DNA of 5,333 nucleotides from Acidobacteriota bacterium (GCA_013813075.1 JACCSI010000435.1:1-5333), one strand, 5' to 3'. Counted from the stretch's first letter, positions 1 through 5,333 are shown. The notes: generated by a model not told the origin, from the letters alone. Program-made: numbers and translations.

Positions 1-207
1 AATCTTGACTGCGTCGTTGAGCGTTGCCTCGACGAAGATGCGGCCGGAGATACCCATGAGGGTCTCCCCCTCCCGGAATGGGTTTGCGAACTCGGTATTG
101 TCGCCGTAGAAGAACAGGTCGGTTCCAGCGCTGTAGGTTTGCGCACGCGCCGCGACGCTGGTGCTCAGCACCATCAGCAACAGCAGCCTCGACGTACGAT
201 ACGGCAT
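1..207 (-). CDS. Exported protein of unknown function, N-terminal part (runs off the window edge)
   Basis: Reading the minus strand from an ATG at 207-205 gives 69 codons without a stop, continuing past base 1. Residues 1-22 form a clear Sec signal peptide: MPYRTSR as basic n-region, then a LLLLMVLSTSVAA hydrophobic core, with a likely cut after ARA and before QTYSAG. The visible mature part contains LFFYGDNTEFANPFREGETLM and then GRIFVEATLNDAVKI. This alternation of aromatic and polar residues would suit the first strands of an outer-membrane barrel, but I do not recognise a family. An alternative in-frame ATG at 237-235 would add ten residues ([10 protein letters not shown]) and deepen the overlap with the divergent gene. 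Neither start has a convincing Shine-Dalgarno site. The coding call is fairly secure because of the signal peptide; the function is unknown. Confidence 0.72.
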   Translation of the reverse strand, partial: MPYRTSRLLLLMVLSTSVAARAQTYSAGTDLFFYGDNTEFANPFREGETLMGISGRIFVEATLNDAVKI

Positions 208-209
208 GC
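204..209. other. Overlapping divergent start codons in a GCATGC palindrome
   Basis: The hexamer GCATGC is its own reverse complement and contains an ATG on each strand: 206-208 on plus for the PagL-like gene and 207-205 on minus for the exported protein. If these are the true starts, there is no intergenic space and each promoter must lie inside the coding sequence of the other gene. Both reading frames continue into plausible signal peptides, which supports the two genes being real, but alternative starts exist for both. Confidence 0.5.
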
Positions 210-745
210 GAACGATGCTTGTGATTCTCTCATTCATTGCGCTCGACGCCGAGTTCGCGGGTGCGCAGAGCACTGCCTGGACGGCGGACCTGGCTGCCGC
301 GGCGCTGGTCGAGGCGTGGGACGCCAACGAATCCAGTGAATCACTCGCAGGAATTAGTGCCGGGATCGATCGTCGCCTCGTGGGACCGGTGGCAGCACGC
401 GCCGAGGGCCTCCTGTTCCGCGTCGCGCAGAACGGCGACGACGCATGGGTCCGGGGGTTCACGATTGGGGCGCGCAGCCGATGGTCGCGCTCCCGCATGT
501 CGCCCTTTCTCGATGTCGCCGTCGGGCTCGCACACGCCACCGTTGCCGTGCCGGTGCGCGGGACCCGGTTCAACTACCTGGCGGTCCTTGGCGGTGGTAT
601 CGAGGTGCCGATTAGTGGCATCCAACTCGCATTGGGCGCGCGCTGGTTGCACGTGTCGAACAATGGCAGAGAAGGGCGGCAGCGTAATCCCGACATCCAG
701 TCGCTCGGGGCCGTTGTCGGCGTAGGATGGAACAATGTTTTCTAA
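206..745 (+). CDS. PagL-like lipid A deacylase / acyloxyacyl hydrolase family outer-membrane protein
   Basis: About 179 residues from the ATG at 206. Residues 1-20 look like a signal peptide ([13 protein letters not shown] core, cut after AGA before QS). The rest is a small, strand-rich, Gly- and aromatic-containing protein, as expected for an eight-stranded outer-membrane barrel. The key signature is near the C-terminus: [10 protein letters not shown] with His149, Ser151 and Asn152, then [16 protein letters not shown]. This matches the H-x-S-N ... N-P-x-I-x-S-L-G pattern of the PagL family, whose members remove the 3-O acyl chain from lipid A using a His-Ser pair with an acidic residue. Here the position near the expected acidic residue reads D-I-Q, so full activity is uncertain. 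The start is unsettled: 206 gives a charged n-region, while 215 (ATG) and 161 (GTG) are alternatives, and none has a good ribosome site. The stop overlaps the start of msrA, implying co-expression. Family fit is good; enzymatic specificity is inferred. Confidence 0.75.
   Translation: MRTMLVILSFIALDAEFAGAQSTAWTADLAAAALVEAWDANESSESLAGISAGIDRRLVGPVAARAEGLLFRVAQNGDDAWVRGFTIGARSRWSRSRMSPFLDVAVGLAHATVAVPVRGTRFNYLAVLGGGIEVPISGIQLALGARWLHVSNNGREGRQRNPDIQSLGAVVGVGWNNVF
724..727 (+). promoter_or_regulatory. Ribosome binding site for msrA (AGGA)
   Basis: AGGA lies seven bases before the ATG at 735, inside the last codons of the PagL-like gene. It decides the msrA start at 735 over the later ATG at 804, and suggests ribosomes finishing the upstream gene can reinitiate here. 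Confidence 0.65.
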
Positions 746-1391
746 ACCGTTCAAGTCGAAGTTGCCCTCTGCGCGCGAGGCGCTGCCGGGCCGAAGCGAT
801 CGAATGAGCGTGCCGACCAGGCATCACGTCACCGGCGGTCCCCTCGAGCCGCAGGACACCGGTCTGCAACAGGCGACGTTTGGCATGGGCTGTTTTTGGG
901 GCGCGGAGAAAATGTTCTGGGAAACCGCTGGCGTGGTCAGCAGCCAGGTGGGCTACGCCGGCGGTGTCACGCCAAACCCCACTTACGAAGAAGTCTGCAG
1001 CGGCGGCACAGGCCACACTGAAGTCGTGCGCGTGTTTTTCAACCCCGCGAAAATCCGCTACGAAGACTTGCTACGGGTGTTCTGGGAAGGACACGACCCG
1101 ACCCAGGGCATGCGTCAGCATGGCGATGTCGGCACGCAGTATCGCTCGGCCATTTATTACTACGACGACGACCAACGCCAGACGGCCGACGCGTCACGCG
1201 CCGCCTACCAGCAGCGCCTGCGCACCGCGGGGTTCGGGGACATCACGACCGAAATCGCGCCGGCGCCGACCTTCTATTACGCGGAGGCCTATCACCAACA
1301 GTACTTGCAGAAGAATCCGAACGGCTATTGCGGCCACGGGGGTACGGGCGTCGCGTGCCCGGTCGGACTCGGCAACGCGGCGGCCTCGTAG
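735..1391 (+). CDS. msrA: Peptide-methionine (S)-S-oxide reductase MsrA
   Basis: 218 residues. MsrA reduces the S-epimer of methionine sulfoxide, free or in proteins, back to methionine, with electrons normally coming from thioredoxin. The catalytic motif GCFWG is present with Cys53. Two resolving cysteines lie in the C-terminal tail, Cys199 in [10 protein letters not shown] and Cys208 in GVACPVG. This three-cysteine layout and spacing matches the long E. coli-type MsrA (Cys51/198/206). Other family blocks are [24 protein letters not shown] in the first half, [13 protein letters not shown], and GTQYRSAIY near 132-141. The N-terminal extension with SAREALPGR resembles the E. coli enzyme. No export signal is seen, so it should be cytoplasmic, and there is no fused MsrB domain. 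It overlaps the upstream PagL-like gene by 11 bases and is followed by a probable terminator. Identification is very secure. Confidence 0.97.
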   Translation: MFSKPFKSKLPSAREALPGRSDRMSVPTRHHVTGGPLEPQDTGLQQATFGMGCFWGAEKMFWETAGVVSSQVGYAGGVTPNPTYEEVCSGGTGHTEVVRVFFNPAKIRYEDLLRVFWEGHDPTQGMRQHGDVGTQYRSAIYYYDDDQRQTADASRAAYQQRLRTAGFGDITTEIAPAPTFYYAEAYHQQYLQKNPNGYCGHGGTGVACPVGLGNAAAS

Positions 1392-1402
1392 GGACCCGTC
1401 GT

Positions 1403-1438
1403 CGGCGAGAGCTAGGAAACTCTCGCTGCCCCTTTTTT
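1403..1438 (+). terminator. Probable intrinsic terminator of msrA, overlapping the 3' end of the LOG gene
   Basis: GCGAGAG at 1405-1411 pairs perfectly with CTCTCGC at 1420-1426, and the stem can extend by a G-T and a C-G pair to 1403/1428. The loop is CTAGGAAA, followed by CCCC and then six T at 1433-1438. The T-tract follows the stem only on the plus strand, so this should stop msrA transcripts. The minus-strand stop codon of the LOG gene (bases 1412-1414) sits in the loop. The four C between stem and T-run make it less than ideal. Confidence 0.5.
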
Positions 1439-2209
1439 CAGGGGCGCCTCCCCCAGCCACTTGCGCGGCGGCACGACGCGTCGGCGCGTCAGGCCAAAGC
1501 GGCGGATCGCGTGGTGTTCAATATGCGCCATCGCGTCAGGGACGTTGTCGGTGACGAGGAACAGGTCGAGGTCGGATGCTGACACAGTTCCCTCCGCGAC
1601 CATTTCTTTCAGCAGGTCGGTAAAAGGCCTCCAGAATTCGACACCCATCAGCACCACGGGGAACTGTCGAATTTTACCGGTCTGTATCAGCGTCAACGCT
1701 TCGGTCAGCTCGTCCAGCGTACCAAGCCCGCCAGGTAATACCACAAAGGCGTACGAGTACTTGAACAGCAGTACCTTGCGTACGAAAAAATAGTGGCATG
1801 TGACGTGGCGGTCGAGATAGCGATTGGGATATTGCTCGTGAGACAGGGTGATATTGCAGCCCACCGATCGTCCGCCGGCTTCCTGCGCTCCACGATTGGC
1901 CGCTTCCATCACCCCCGGACCGCCGCCAGTCATCACGGTGAATCCCAGTTGCACTAGCGCCCCCCCGACCTCGCGGCCCAGCGCGTAATACTGGTGGTCT
2001 TCTTTGAATCGGGCGGAACCAAACACCGTGACGCACGGTCCCACGAAGTGCAAACCACGGAAGCCACGAATGAAATCGCGTGCCGCCCGGAACAGGATGA
2101 CCAGTTCGTGGCGCCGGGAGTGGGGACCTTCGAGCAGGTAGCGGTCGTCTTCCGAGCTTTCGACGACGGGCGGCGGGGGAGAGGGAGGAGCAGACATCGC
2201 GCTTCCCAT
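1412..2209 (-). CDS. LOG-family (TIGR00730) nucleotide 5'-monophosphate phosphoribohydrolase
   Basis: 265 residues from the ATG at 2209-2207. The protein has a Rossmann-like fold of the family once mislabelled lysine decarboxylase. Characterised members hydrolyse the N-glycosidic bond of cytokinin riboside monophosphates or of ordinary nucleoside monophosphates such as AMP. Signatures are VTVFGSAR near 60-67, TGGGPGVMEAANRGA at 94-108, FFVRKVLLFKYS near 141-152, and the family motif PGGLGTLDE at 159-167 with Glu167. A Pro-rich N-terminal stretch (residues 7-14) precedes the HELVILFRAARDFIRGFRGLHFVGP region typical of the longer bacterial members. No signal peptide; cytoplasmic. A second ATG at 2197-2195 (residue 5) has GGGAAG four bases upstream, whereas the first ATG has no obvious ribosome site, so the true protein may be four residues shorter. 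It converges with msrA and diverges from the receptor gene. Family call is secure; the substrate cannot be read from sequence. Confidence 0.93.
   Translation of the reverse strand: MGSAMSAPPSPPPPVVESSEDDRYLLEGPHSRRHELVILFRAARDFIRGFRGLHFVGPCVTVFGSARFKEDHQYYALGREVGGALVQLGFTVMTGGGPGVMEAANRGAQEAGGRSVGCNITLSHEQYPNRYLDRHVTCHYFFVRKVLLFKYSYAFVVLPGGLGTLDELTEALTLIQTGKIRQFPVVLMGVEFWRPFTDLLKEMVAEGTVSASDLDLFLVTDNVPDAMAHIEHHAIRRFGLTRRRVVPPRKWLGEAPLKKGAARVS
2202..2207 (-). promoter_or_regulatory. Candidate ribosome binding site favouring the second LOG start
   Basis: On the minus strand GGGAAG ends four bases before the ATG at 2197-2195. No comparable purine-rich site precedes the ATG at 2209. If it is used, translation starts at residue 5 of the longer reading. 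Confidence 0.35.
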
Positions 2210-2309
2210 GCTACCGCGTGACAGCCGACCAGACCCTCCCTCGCCCCGTACTCACTGGCGATGATGCCGATACCCACAGCGCTCCTGCCCGGCGGGTTTG
2301 CGCCAGCTT

Positions 2310-2318
2310 TGGTATAAA
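2310..2318 (+). promoter_or_regulatory. Extended -10 promoter candidate for the TonB-dependent receptor gene
   Basis: TGGTATAAA combines an extended -10 TG with TATAAA at 2313-2318. It lies in the 147-bp divergent spacer (2210-2356) between the LOG gene and the receptor gene. No good -35 box is seen at 17 bases, which is tolerated in extended -10 promoters. Transcription would begin near 2325, leaving a leader of about 30 bases with no clear Shine-Dalgarno site. The sequence is AT-rich against a GC-rich background, but consensus elements vary outside well-studied phyla. Confidence 0.4.
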
Positions 2319-2356
2319 GTCGTACGGCACCACCTTCGATTCCGACTGACTCCGCT

Positions 2357-4549
2357 ATGTCTACTGTCGTTGTTGCCGCCGTTTCTTTCTTGCTTGGAAT
2401 TCAAGCCGCCGCGTCCATCCGCGGCATCGTGGTTGACGTGTCTGGCGCAACCGTGCCTGACGCAACCATCGTTCTCATCGTTGACCGACAGGAGCAGCCC
2501 CTCACGGTGGCCGATGACGGCACTTTCACGGTGCCGCCTGGTGGCGGGATGCTGCTCGTCCGCTCGCGCGGCTTTGCCGACGTGACGCATGACCTTTCGG
2601 CCACGGGCATGAACTCGGTACGCATTGTGTTGCAGCCGGCCAGTTTTGCCGACTCCATCGTGGTCACTGCGGACCGTGGTGAAACGCGCCTGCCGAGTGC
2701 GGCCAGCGCAACGGTCATTTCGTCGGCCGAACTGGCCAATACCGCCGGTGGTGCGCTCGACGATATGCTGAGACAGACCCCGGGTTTCACGCTGTTTCGC
2801 CGCTCATCTTCCCGGACGGCCAATCCGACAACGCAGGGGGTTACGCTGCGCGGAGTGTCGGGGTCTGGCGCCAGCCGTACGCTCGTGCTCGCCGACGGCG
2901 TGCCGCTCAACGACCCGTTCGGGAGCTGGGTGTACTGGAATCGGGTGCCGATGGCTGCTATCGATCGTGTGGAAGTCGTGCGCGGTGGGGCCGGCGATCT
3001 CTACGGACCCGACGCGCTCGGAGGCGTCATTCAGCTCCTCACCTTCTCTCCGACGCGGCCGCGCCTCCGCGCCTCACTCGAAGGCGCGTCACATGCCACC
3101 CGTCGGGCGTCGCTCTTTGGCGGCACGAGGCTTGGCGGTTGGACCGCGACTGCCGCAGGCGAATGGCTTGGCACCGACGGCGTGCTGACGATAGGTCCCG
3201 AATCGGCCGGCGTCGTGGATACTCGCGCTGACAGCGACTACAAGACTGGCTTTGTCAGCGTCGGCACTCAGCGAGACACGTGGCGTGCGTCAGTGCGGCT
3301 GAGCGCCTATGACGAAGCCCGCGGTAACGGCACGCCCGCGCAGGTGAATGCCACCGCGTGGCGTCAGCTGTCCAGCGAAGTTGGCGGCATCGTCGGTGGA
3401 GGAGCCTGGCAGGCGAACATCTCCGGAGGCAGCCAGGAATACTTTCAAACGTTTTCGGCGGTGGCTGGGGGGAGGGCGACCGAGCGGCTGACGACCGAAC
3501 AGTGGACTCCCAGTGACTTCGTCACGGCGAGTGGGCAGTGGAGCCGCGGAGTCGGCCGCCATACGGTGATGGTTGGCGCCGAAACCCATCGCACCGAAGC
3601 CACCGTGGACGAGTATCGTTTTGCGCTGGTCTCCGGGGTCAACACGCGGTCGGATCTTTTTGTCGTCGGTGGCATCGAGACCAACACCGCCCTGTACGCC
3701 CGCGTGGGGATCGCGGCCAGCGATCGGGCTACCATCTCGGTTGGTCTGCGTGGCGACACGTGGAAAACCGATCCGCGGGCCGACGCCGACCCGGTGAAGG
3801 AGGCCTCATTTATCAGCCCTCGTGTTGGGGTCGGCTACCGTCTCGGCGCCTTCACCCTGCAAGGGGCCATATACCGTGCCCATCGCACCCCGACGCTCAA
3901 CGAGCTCTATCGTGGTTTCCGCGTCGGCGCCATTCTGACGAATCCGAACGCGCAACTCGAACCAGAACAAATGACGGGCTTCGAGGGTGGGGCGTTGTAC
4001 TCACGCGGCGCAGTGTCGCTACGCGTCACCGCATTCGCGAACACACTGGAAGCCGCGATCGCGAACTTCACCCTCTCGCCGACGCTTCGCGAGCGGCGCA
4101 ATTCGGATGAGATCCGCGCTACTGGAGCGGAGATCGAAGCCGACTTCAGACTTCATCCCACGCTGGCGGTTAATGCCCAGACAACGGTGACCTCGAGCCA
4201 TTTTCGCGGTTCGATTGCGACGCCGACGCTCGAAGGCAATCGCGTGCCGCAGGTGCCGCGCGTGCAGTTTGGCGCGGGCATCACATGGTCGTCGGAATGG
4301 CTGACACTGGCGACCCAGGTGCGGGGCAGCGGCAGCCAGTTCGACGATGACCTGAATAATCCGGATTTCGAACTCGACCCTTACGCGATCGTTGATATCA
4401 ACATCTCGCGCAAGATCGCGCGGTCGGTGCACGGGTTCTTCTCCGTGGAAAACCTCCTCGACAAGGATTACGACACTGGACGGACGCCGCTTCGCACCAT
4501 CGGCTGGCCGCGCACCGTGCGCGCCGGAATCCGGGTAGCGCTGCCCTAG
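2357..4549 (+). CDS. TonB-dependent outer-membrane receptor with carboxypeptidase-regulatory-like N-domain
   Basis: 730 residues. It should bind a scarce ligand at the outer membrane and import it using energy passed on by TonB-ExbBD. Domains in order: a hydrophobic signal (about 1-19); a carboxypeptidase-regulatory-like beta-sandwich, IRGIVVDVSGATVPDATIVL to about residue 93; a TonB-box-like DSIVVTA at 99-105; the plug at about 112-230, with LRGVSGSGASRTLVLADGVP and IDRVEVVRGGAGDLYGPDALGG; then the beta-barrel. Inside the barrel, RTPTLNELYRGFR and the C-terminal VENLLDKDYDTG (697-708) followed by RTIGWPRTVRAGIRVALP are standard family blocks. The start is forced: an in-frame stop lies at 2315-2317 and there is no other start codon before 2357. 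Oddly, the signal has no Lys or Arg near its start, and no ribosome site is seen. Length is ordinary for a siderophore- or cobalamin-type receptor. No cobalamin riboswitch or other ligand clue is visible, so the substrate is unknown. Confidence 0.93.
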   Translation: MSTVVVAAVSFLLGIQAAASIRGIVVDVSGATVPDATIVLIVDRQEQPLTVADDGTFTVPPGGGMLLVRSRGFADVTHDLSATGMNSVRIVLQPASFADSIVVTADRGETRLPSAASATVISSAELANTAGGALDDMLRQTPGFTLFRRSSSRTANPTTQGVTLRGVSGSGASRTLVLADGVPLNDPFGSWVYWNRVPMAAIDRVEVVRGGAGDLYGPDALGGVIQLLTFSPTRPRLRASLEGASHATRRASLFGGTRLGGWTATAAGEWLGTDGVLTIGPESAGVVDTRADSDYKTGFVSVGTQRDTWRASVRLSAYDEARGNGTPAQVNATAWRQLSSEVGGIVGGGAWQANISGGSQEYFQTFSAVAGGRATERLTTEQWTPSDFVTASGQWSRGVGRHTVMVGAETHRTEATVDEYRFALVSGVNTRSDLFVVGGIETNTALYARVGIAASDRATISVGLRGDTWKTDPRADADPVKEASFISPRVGVGYRLGAFTLQGAIYRAHRTPTLNELYRGFRVGAILTNPNAQLEPEQMTGFEGGALYSRGAVSLRVTAFANTLEAAIANFTLSPTLRERRNSDEIRATGAEIEADFRLHPTLAVNAQTTVTSSHFRGSIATPTLEGNRVPQVPRVQFGAGITWSSEWLTLATQVRGSGSQFDDDLNNPDFELDPYAIVDINISRKIARSVHGFFSVENLLDKDYDTGRTPLRTIGWPRTVRAGIRVALP

Positions 4550-4551
4550 GG

Positions 4552-4570
4552 AAGTTCAAAGTTCAAAGTT
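4552..4570 (+). repeat. Short period-7 tandem repeat (GTTCAAA)
   Basis: Just after the receptor stop, GTTCAAA occurs twice in a row and is followed by a partial third copy (GTT), with AA before it: 19 bases of period 7. It is not a hairpin. It may be a dispersed intergenic element or simple slippage, and its TTCAAA could serve as a weak -35 box for the next promoter. Confidence 0.6.
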
Positions 4571-4585
4571 GCCTTGGATTAATAT
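4555..4585 (+). promoter_or_regulatory. Weak promoter candidate for the cytochrome gene
   Basis: TTCAAA at 4555-4560 and TAATAT at 4580-4585 are separated by 19 bases, longer than the optimal 17. The AT-rich TAATAT stands out in a GC-rich genome, and lies between GGAT and ATCC half-repeats. A start near 4592 would give a leader of about 80 bases that includes the GACTCGGAAA repeats. The -35 match is poor, so this is tentative. Confidence 0.25.
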
Positions 4586-4628
4586 CCAGATCAGCGGAAC
4601 ACAGGTCACGGGCACGCGGGTCGGAGTC

Positions 4629-4661
4629 GACTCGGAAAAAGACTCGGAAAAGACTCGGAAA
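4629..4661 (+). repeat. Three tandem GACTCGGAAA copies with shrinking A-tracts
   Basis: Copies at 4629-4640, 4641-4651 and 4652-4661 share GACTCGG and end in five, four and three A, giving spacings of 12 and 11 bases. The first copy overlaps a perfect 10-base palindrome, GAGTCGACTC, at 4624-4633. The block ends 13 bases before the cytochrome start codon. Near-helical phasing could bend the DNA, and the purine-rich GGAAA stretches could act in the leader RNA. Simple slippage is the null explanation. Confidence 0.75.
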
Positions 4662-4674
4662 GAATTGTGAAGCC

Positions 4675-5205
4675 ATGAAACACATCACGATCGCAGCTGC
4701 CGCGTGGGTAGTCACGTTATTGACGGTCACGACGCTCGCACAAACGCCTCCCAGGCCGGCGACCCCGCCGAGGCCGGCCACCCCGGCCAAGCCGGTCACC
4801 CCGCCGAAGCTGCCAACTCCGACGACGCCGTCAATCCCGAGCAAGCCGGACTCTCCGAGCAAGTCGGCAGCCGCGACCAAGTCGGTCAACCAGGGCGTCT
4901 ATACCGCCGCACAGGCCGATCGCGGGGCGACCGTGTTCAAGTCGACGTGCACGGCGTGCCACGACACGGCGCGCTTCACCGGTCCCGACTTCTTGGGGAA
5001 CTGGACCGGCAAACCTCTTCACGACCTCTTTGATCTCGTTCACACGACGATGCCCGAGGACAATCCTGGCAGCCTGCAGCCCCAGCAGTATGCGGATATT
5101 CTTGCGATGTTTTTACGGCTCAATGAGTATCCGGTCGGGTCGGACGAACTGAAAGGCACGCCCGAAGCCATGAAAGCCATCAACTTCGACAAAAGAGCGA
5201 AATGA
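4675..5205 (+). CDS. Periplasmic c-type cytochrome with Pro-rich linker
   Basis: 176 residues. A signal peptide covers about 1-22 (MKH, hydrophobic AAAAWVVTLLTVTTL, cut near LAQ). Residues 24-63 are a Pro/Thr/Lys-rich spacer with no expected fold. The cytochrome domain follows: YTAAQADRGATVFKSTCTACH, with Cys92 and Cys95 for covalent haem attachment and His96 as axial ligand, then GPDFLGNW, LHDLFDLV, and TTMPEDNPGSL, where Met126 is the likely second ligand. QYADILAMFLRLNEYP is the usual C-terminal helix. This is a single-haem class I domain of the kind found as an electron carrier or partner of periplasmic dehydrogenases. The spacer could tether or extend it from the membrane. It begins 125 bases after the receptor gene, too far to assume one operon. 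No strong ribosome site precedes the ATG. The redox partner is unknown. Confidence 0.92.
   Translation: MKHITIAAAAWVVTLLTVTTLAQTPPRPATPPRPATPAKPVTPPKLPTPTTPSIPSKPDSPSKSAAATKSVNQGVYTAAQADRGATVFKSTCTACHDTARFTGPDFLGNWTGKPLHDLFDLVHTTMPEDNPGSLQPQQYADILAMFLRLNEYPVGSDELKGTPEAMKAINFDKRAK
4753..4806 (+). repeat. 18-base tandem repeat coding for the (R/K)P(A/V)TP(P/A) linker
   Basis: Three 18-base units at 4753-4770, 4771-4788 and 4789-4806 encode RPATPP, RPATPA and KPVTPP (residues 27-44). A degenerate fourth unit follows at 4807-4824 (KLPTPT). Copy number probably varies between strains, changing linker length without disturbing the reading frame. Confidence 0.75.
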
Positions 5206-5246
5206 GCCGTCGGTCATCCGTGATCAGGTCGGCGGGCTTGGTCGCT

Positions 5247-5266
5247 GCCGTCGGCGCGCCGGCGGC
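5247..5266. terminator. GC-rich hairpin between convergent genes, possible terminator without T-tract
   Basis: GCCGTCGG (5247-5254) pairs with CCGGCGGC (5259-5266) through eight pairs, one of them T-G, around a CGCG loop. It lies 42 bases after the cytochrome stop and about 20 bases beyond the probable minus-strand stop at 5285-5287. No T-run follows on either strand, so termination would be factor-assisted or weak. Confidence 0.35.
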
Positions 5267-5284
5267 GATGGTTCGCTGCGCGTG

Positions 5285-5333
5285 CTATCGCTTTGGCGGT
5301 AGCAGTGCCTTGGGAAACTTGGCGAAGACCGTG
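5285..5333 (-). CDS. Possible C-terminal end of a convergent gene (partial)
   Basis: Reading in from the right edge, the minus strand gives TVFAKFPKALLPPKR and then a TAG stop (bases 5287-5285). A short hydrophobic strand followed by a basic, Pro-containing tail looks like a natural protein end, and a hairpin lies just downstream. Only 15 codons are visible, so no family can be named. A competing plus-strand reading begins at ATG 5202-5204, overlapping the cytochrome stop, and stays open to the edge (44 codons, MSRRSSVIRSAGLVAAVGAP...). Both cannot readily be genes. I slightly favour the minus reading. Confidence 0.35.
   Translation of the reverse strand, partial: TVFAKFPKALLPPKR

Noticed and set aside
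341..754. Long minus-strand open frame opposite the PagL-like gene (137 codons)
   Set aside because: It lies antisense to a gene with a signal peptide and a family motif. Its residues are composition-driven (many His, Pro and Arg) with no recognisable domain.
1428..1445. GCCCC ... GGGGC hairpin with T-run in the loop
   Set aside because: Only a five-pair stem with the T-run in its loop. The neighbouring 1405-1426 stem uses the T-run properly and is the better terminator.
880..1554. Plus-strand open frame of 224 codons within and beyond msrA
   Set aside because: Rich in Arg, Ala and Thr, as expected for an out-of-frame reading of GC-rich DNA. msrA in the correct frame is unmistakable.
2210..2356. 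Cobalamin or other riboswitch before the receptor gene
   Set aside because: The spacer and the likely leader of about 30 bases are too short, and no conserved riboswitch motif is visible.
2401..2910. Minus-strand open frame of 169 codons inside the receptor gene
   Set aside because: Antisense to the N-domain and plug of a clear TonB-dependent receptor; no independent signature or ribosome site.
3538..4110. Plus-strand frame of 190 codons inside the receptor barrel
   Set aside because: An Arg-, His- and Ser-rich shadow frame. The receptor frame is uninterrupted and carries all family motifs through here.
4563..4889. Minus-strand open frame with Gly-Val-Ala repeats (GLAGVAGLGGV)
   Set aside because: The repeat is simply the reverse complement of the cytochrome's Pro-rich codon repeat, so it looks structured without evidence of being a gene.

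Overview
The window is GC-rich with high-GC third codon positions. It looks like a bacterial chromosome from a diderm: four gene products carry Sec-type export signals, and at least two of these are outer-membrane barrel proteins. The TonB-dependent receptor with a carboxypeptidase-regulatory-like N-terminal domain, and the small cytochrome c with a Pro-rich linker, would suit Acidobacteriota, perhaps Vicinamibacteria. That placement is inference from gene style and was not tested by a search. I see no phage, transposon, CRISPR, tRNA or rRNA signal.

Layout. 1-207 (-) is the 5' part of an exported protein of unknown function. Its start codon lies inside the start of a divergent (+) gene (206-745) for a PagL-like lipid A deacylase / acyloxyacyl hydrolase family barrel. 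That gene overlaps msrA (735-1391, +), so the two are probably one translationally coupled unit. msrA converges on a LOG-family (TIGR00730) nucleotide phosphoribohydrolase gene (1412-2209, -). A hairpin plus T-tract at the junction probably terminates msrA and overlaps the 3' end of the LOG gene. A 147-bp divergent spacer (2210-2356) with an extended -10 motif precedes the TonB-dependent receptor gene (2357-4549, +). A 125-bp spacer with two short tandem repeats leads to a small c-type cytochrome gene (4675-5205, +). The last 128 bases hold a GC-rich hairpin and probably the 3' end of a convergent (-) gene.

How the genes relate. Most products act at the envelope: lipid A remodelling, outer-membrane uptake and periplasmic electron transfer. 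MsrA repairs oxidised methionine, and the LOG protein acts on nucleotides in the cytoplasm. Apart from the pagL-like/msrA overlap there is no evidence of a dedicated multi-gene system. I find ordinary housekeeping and envelope genes with several interesting junctions, and no clearly new system.
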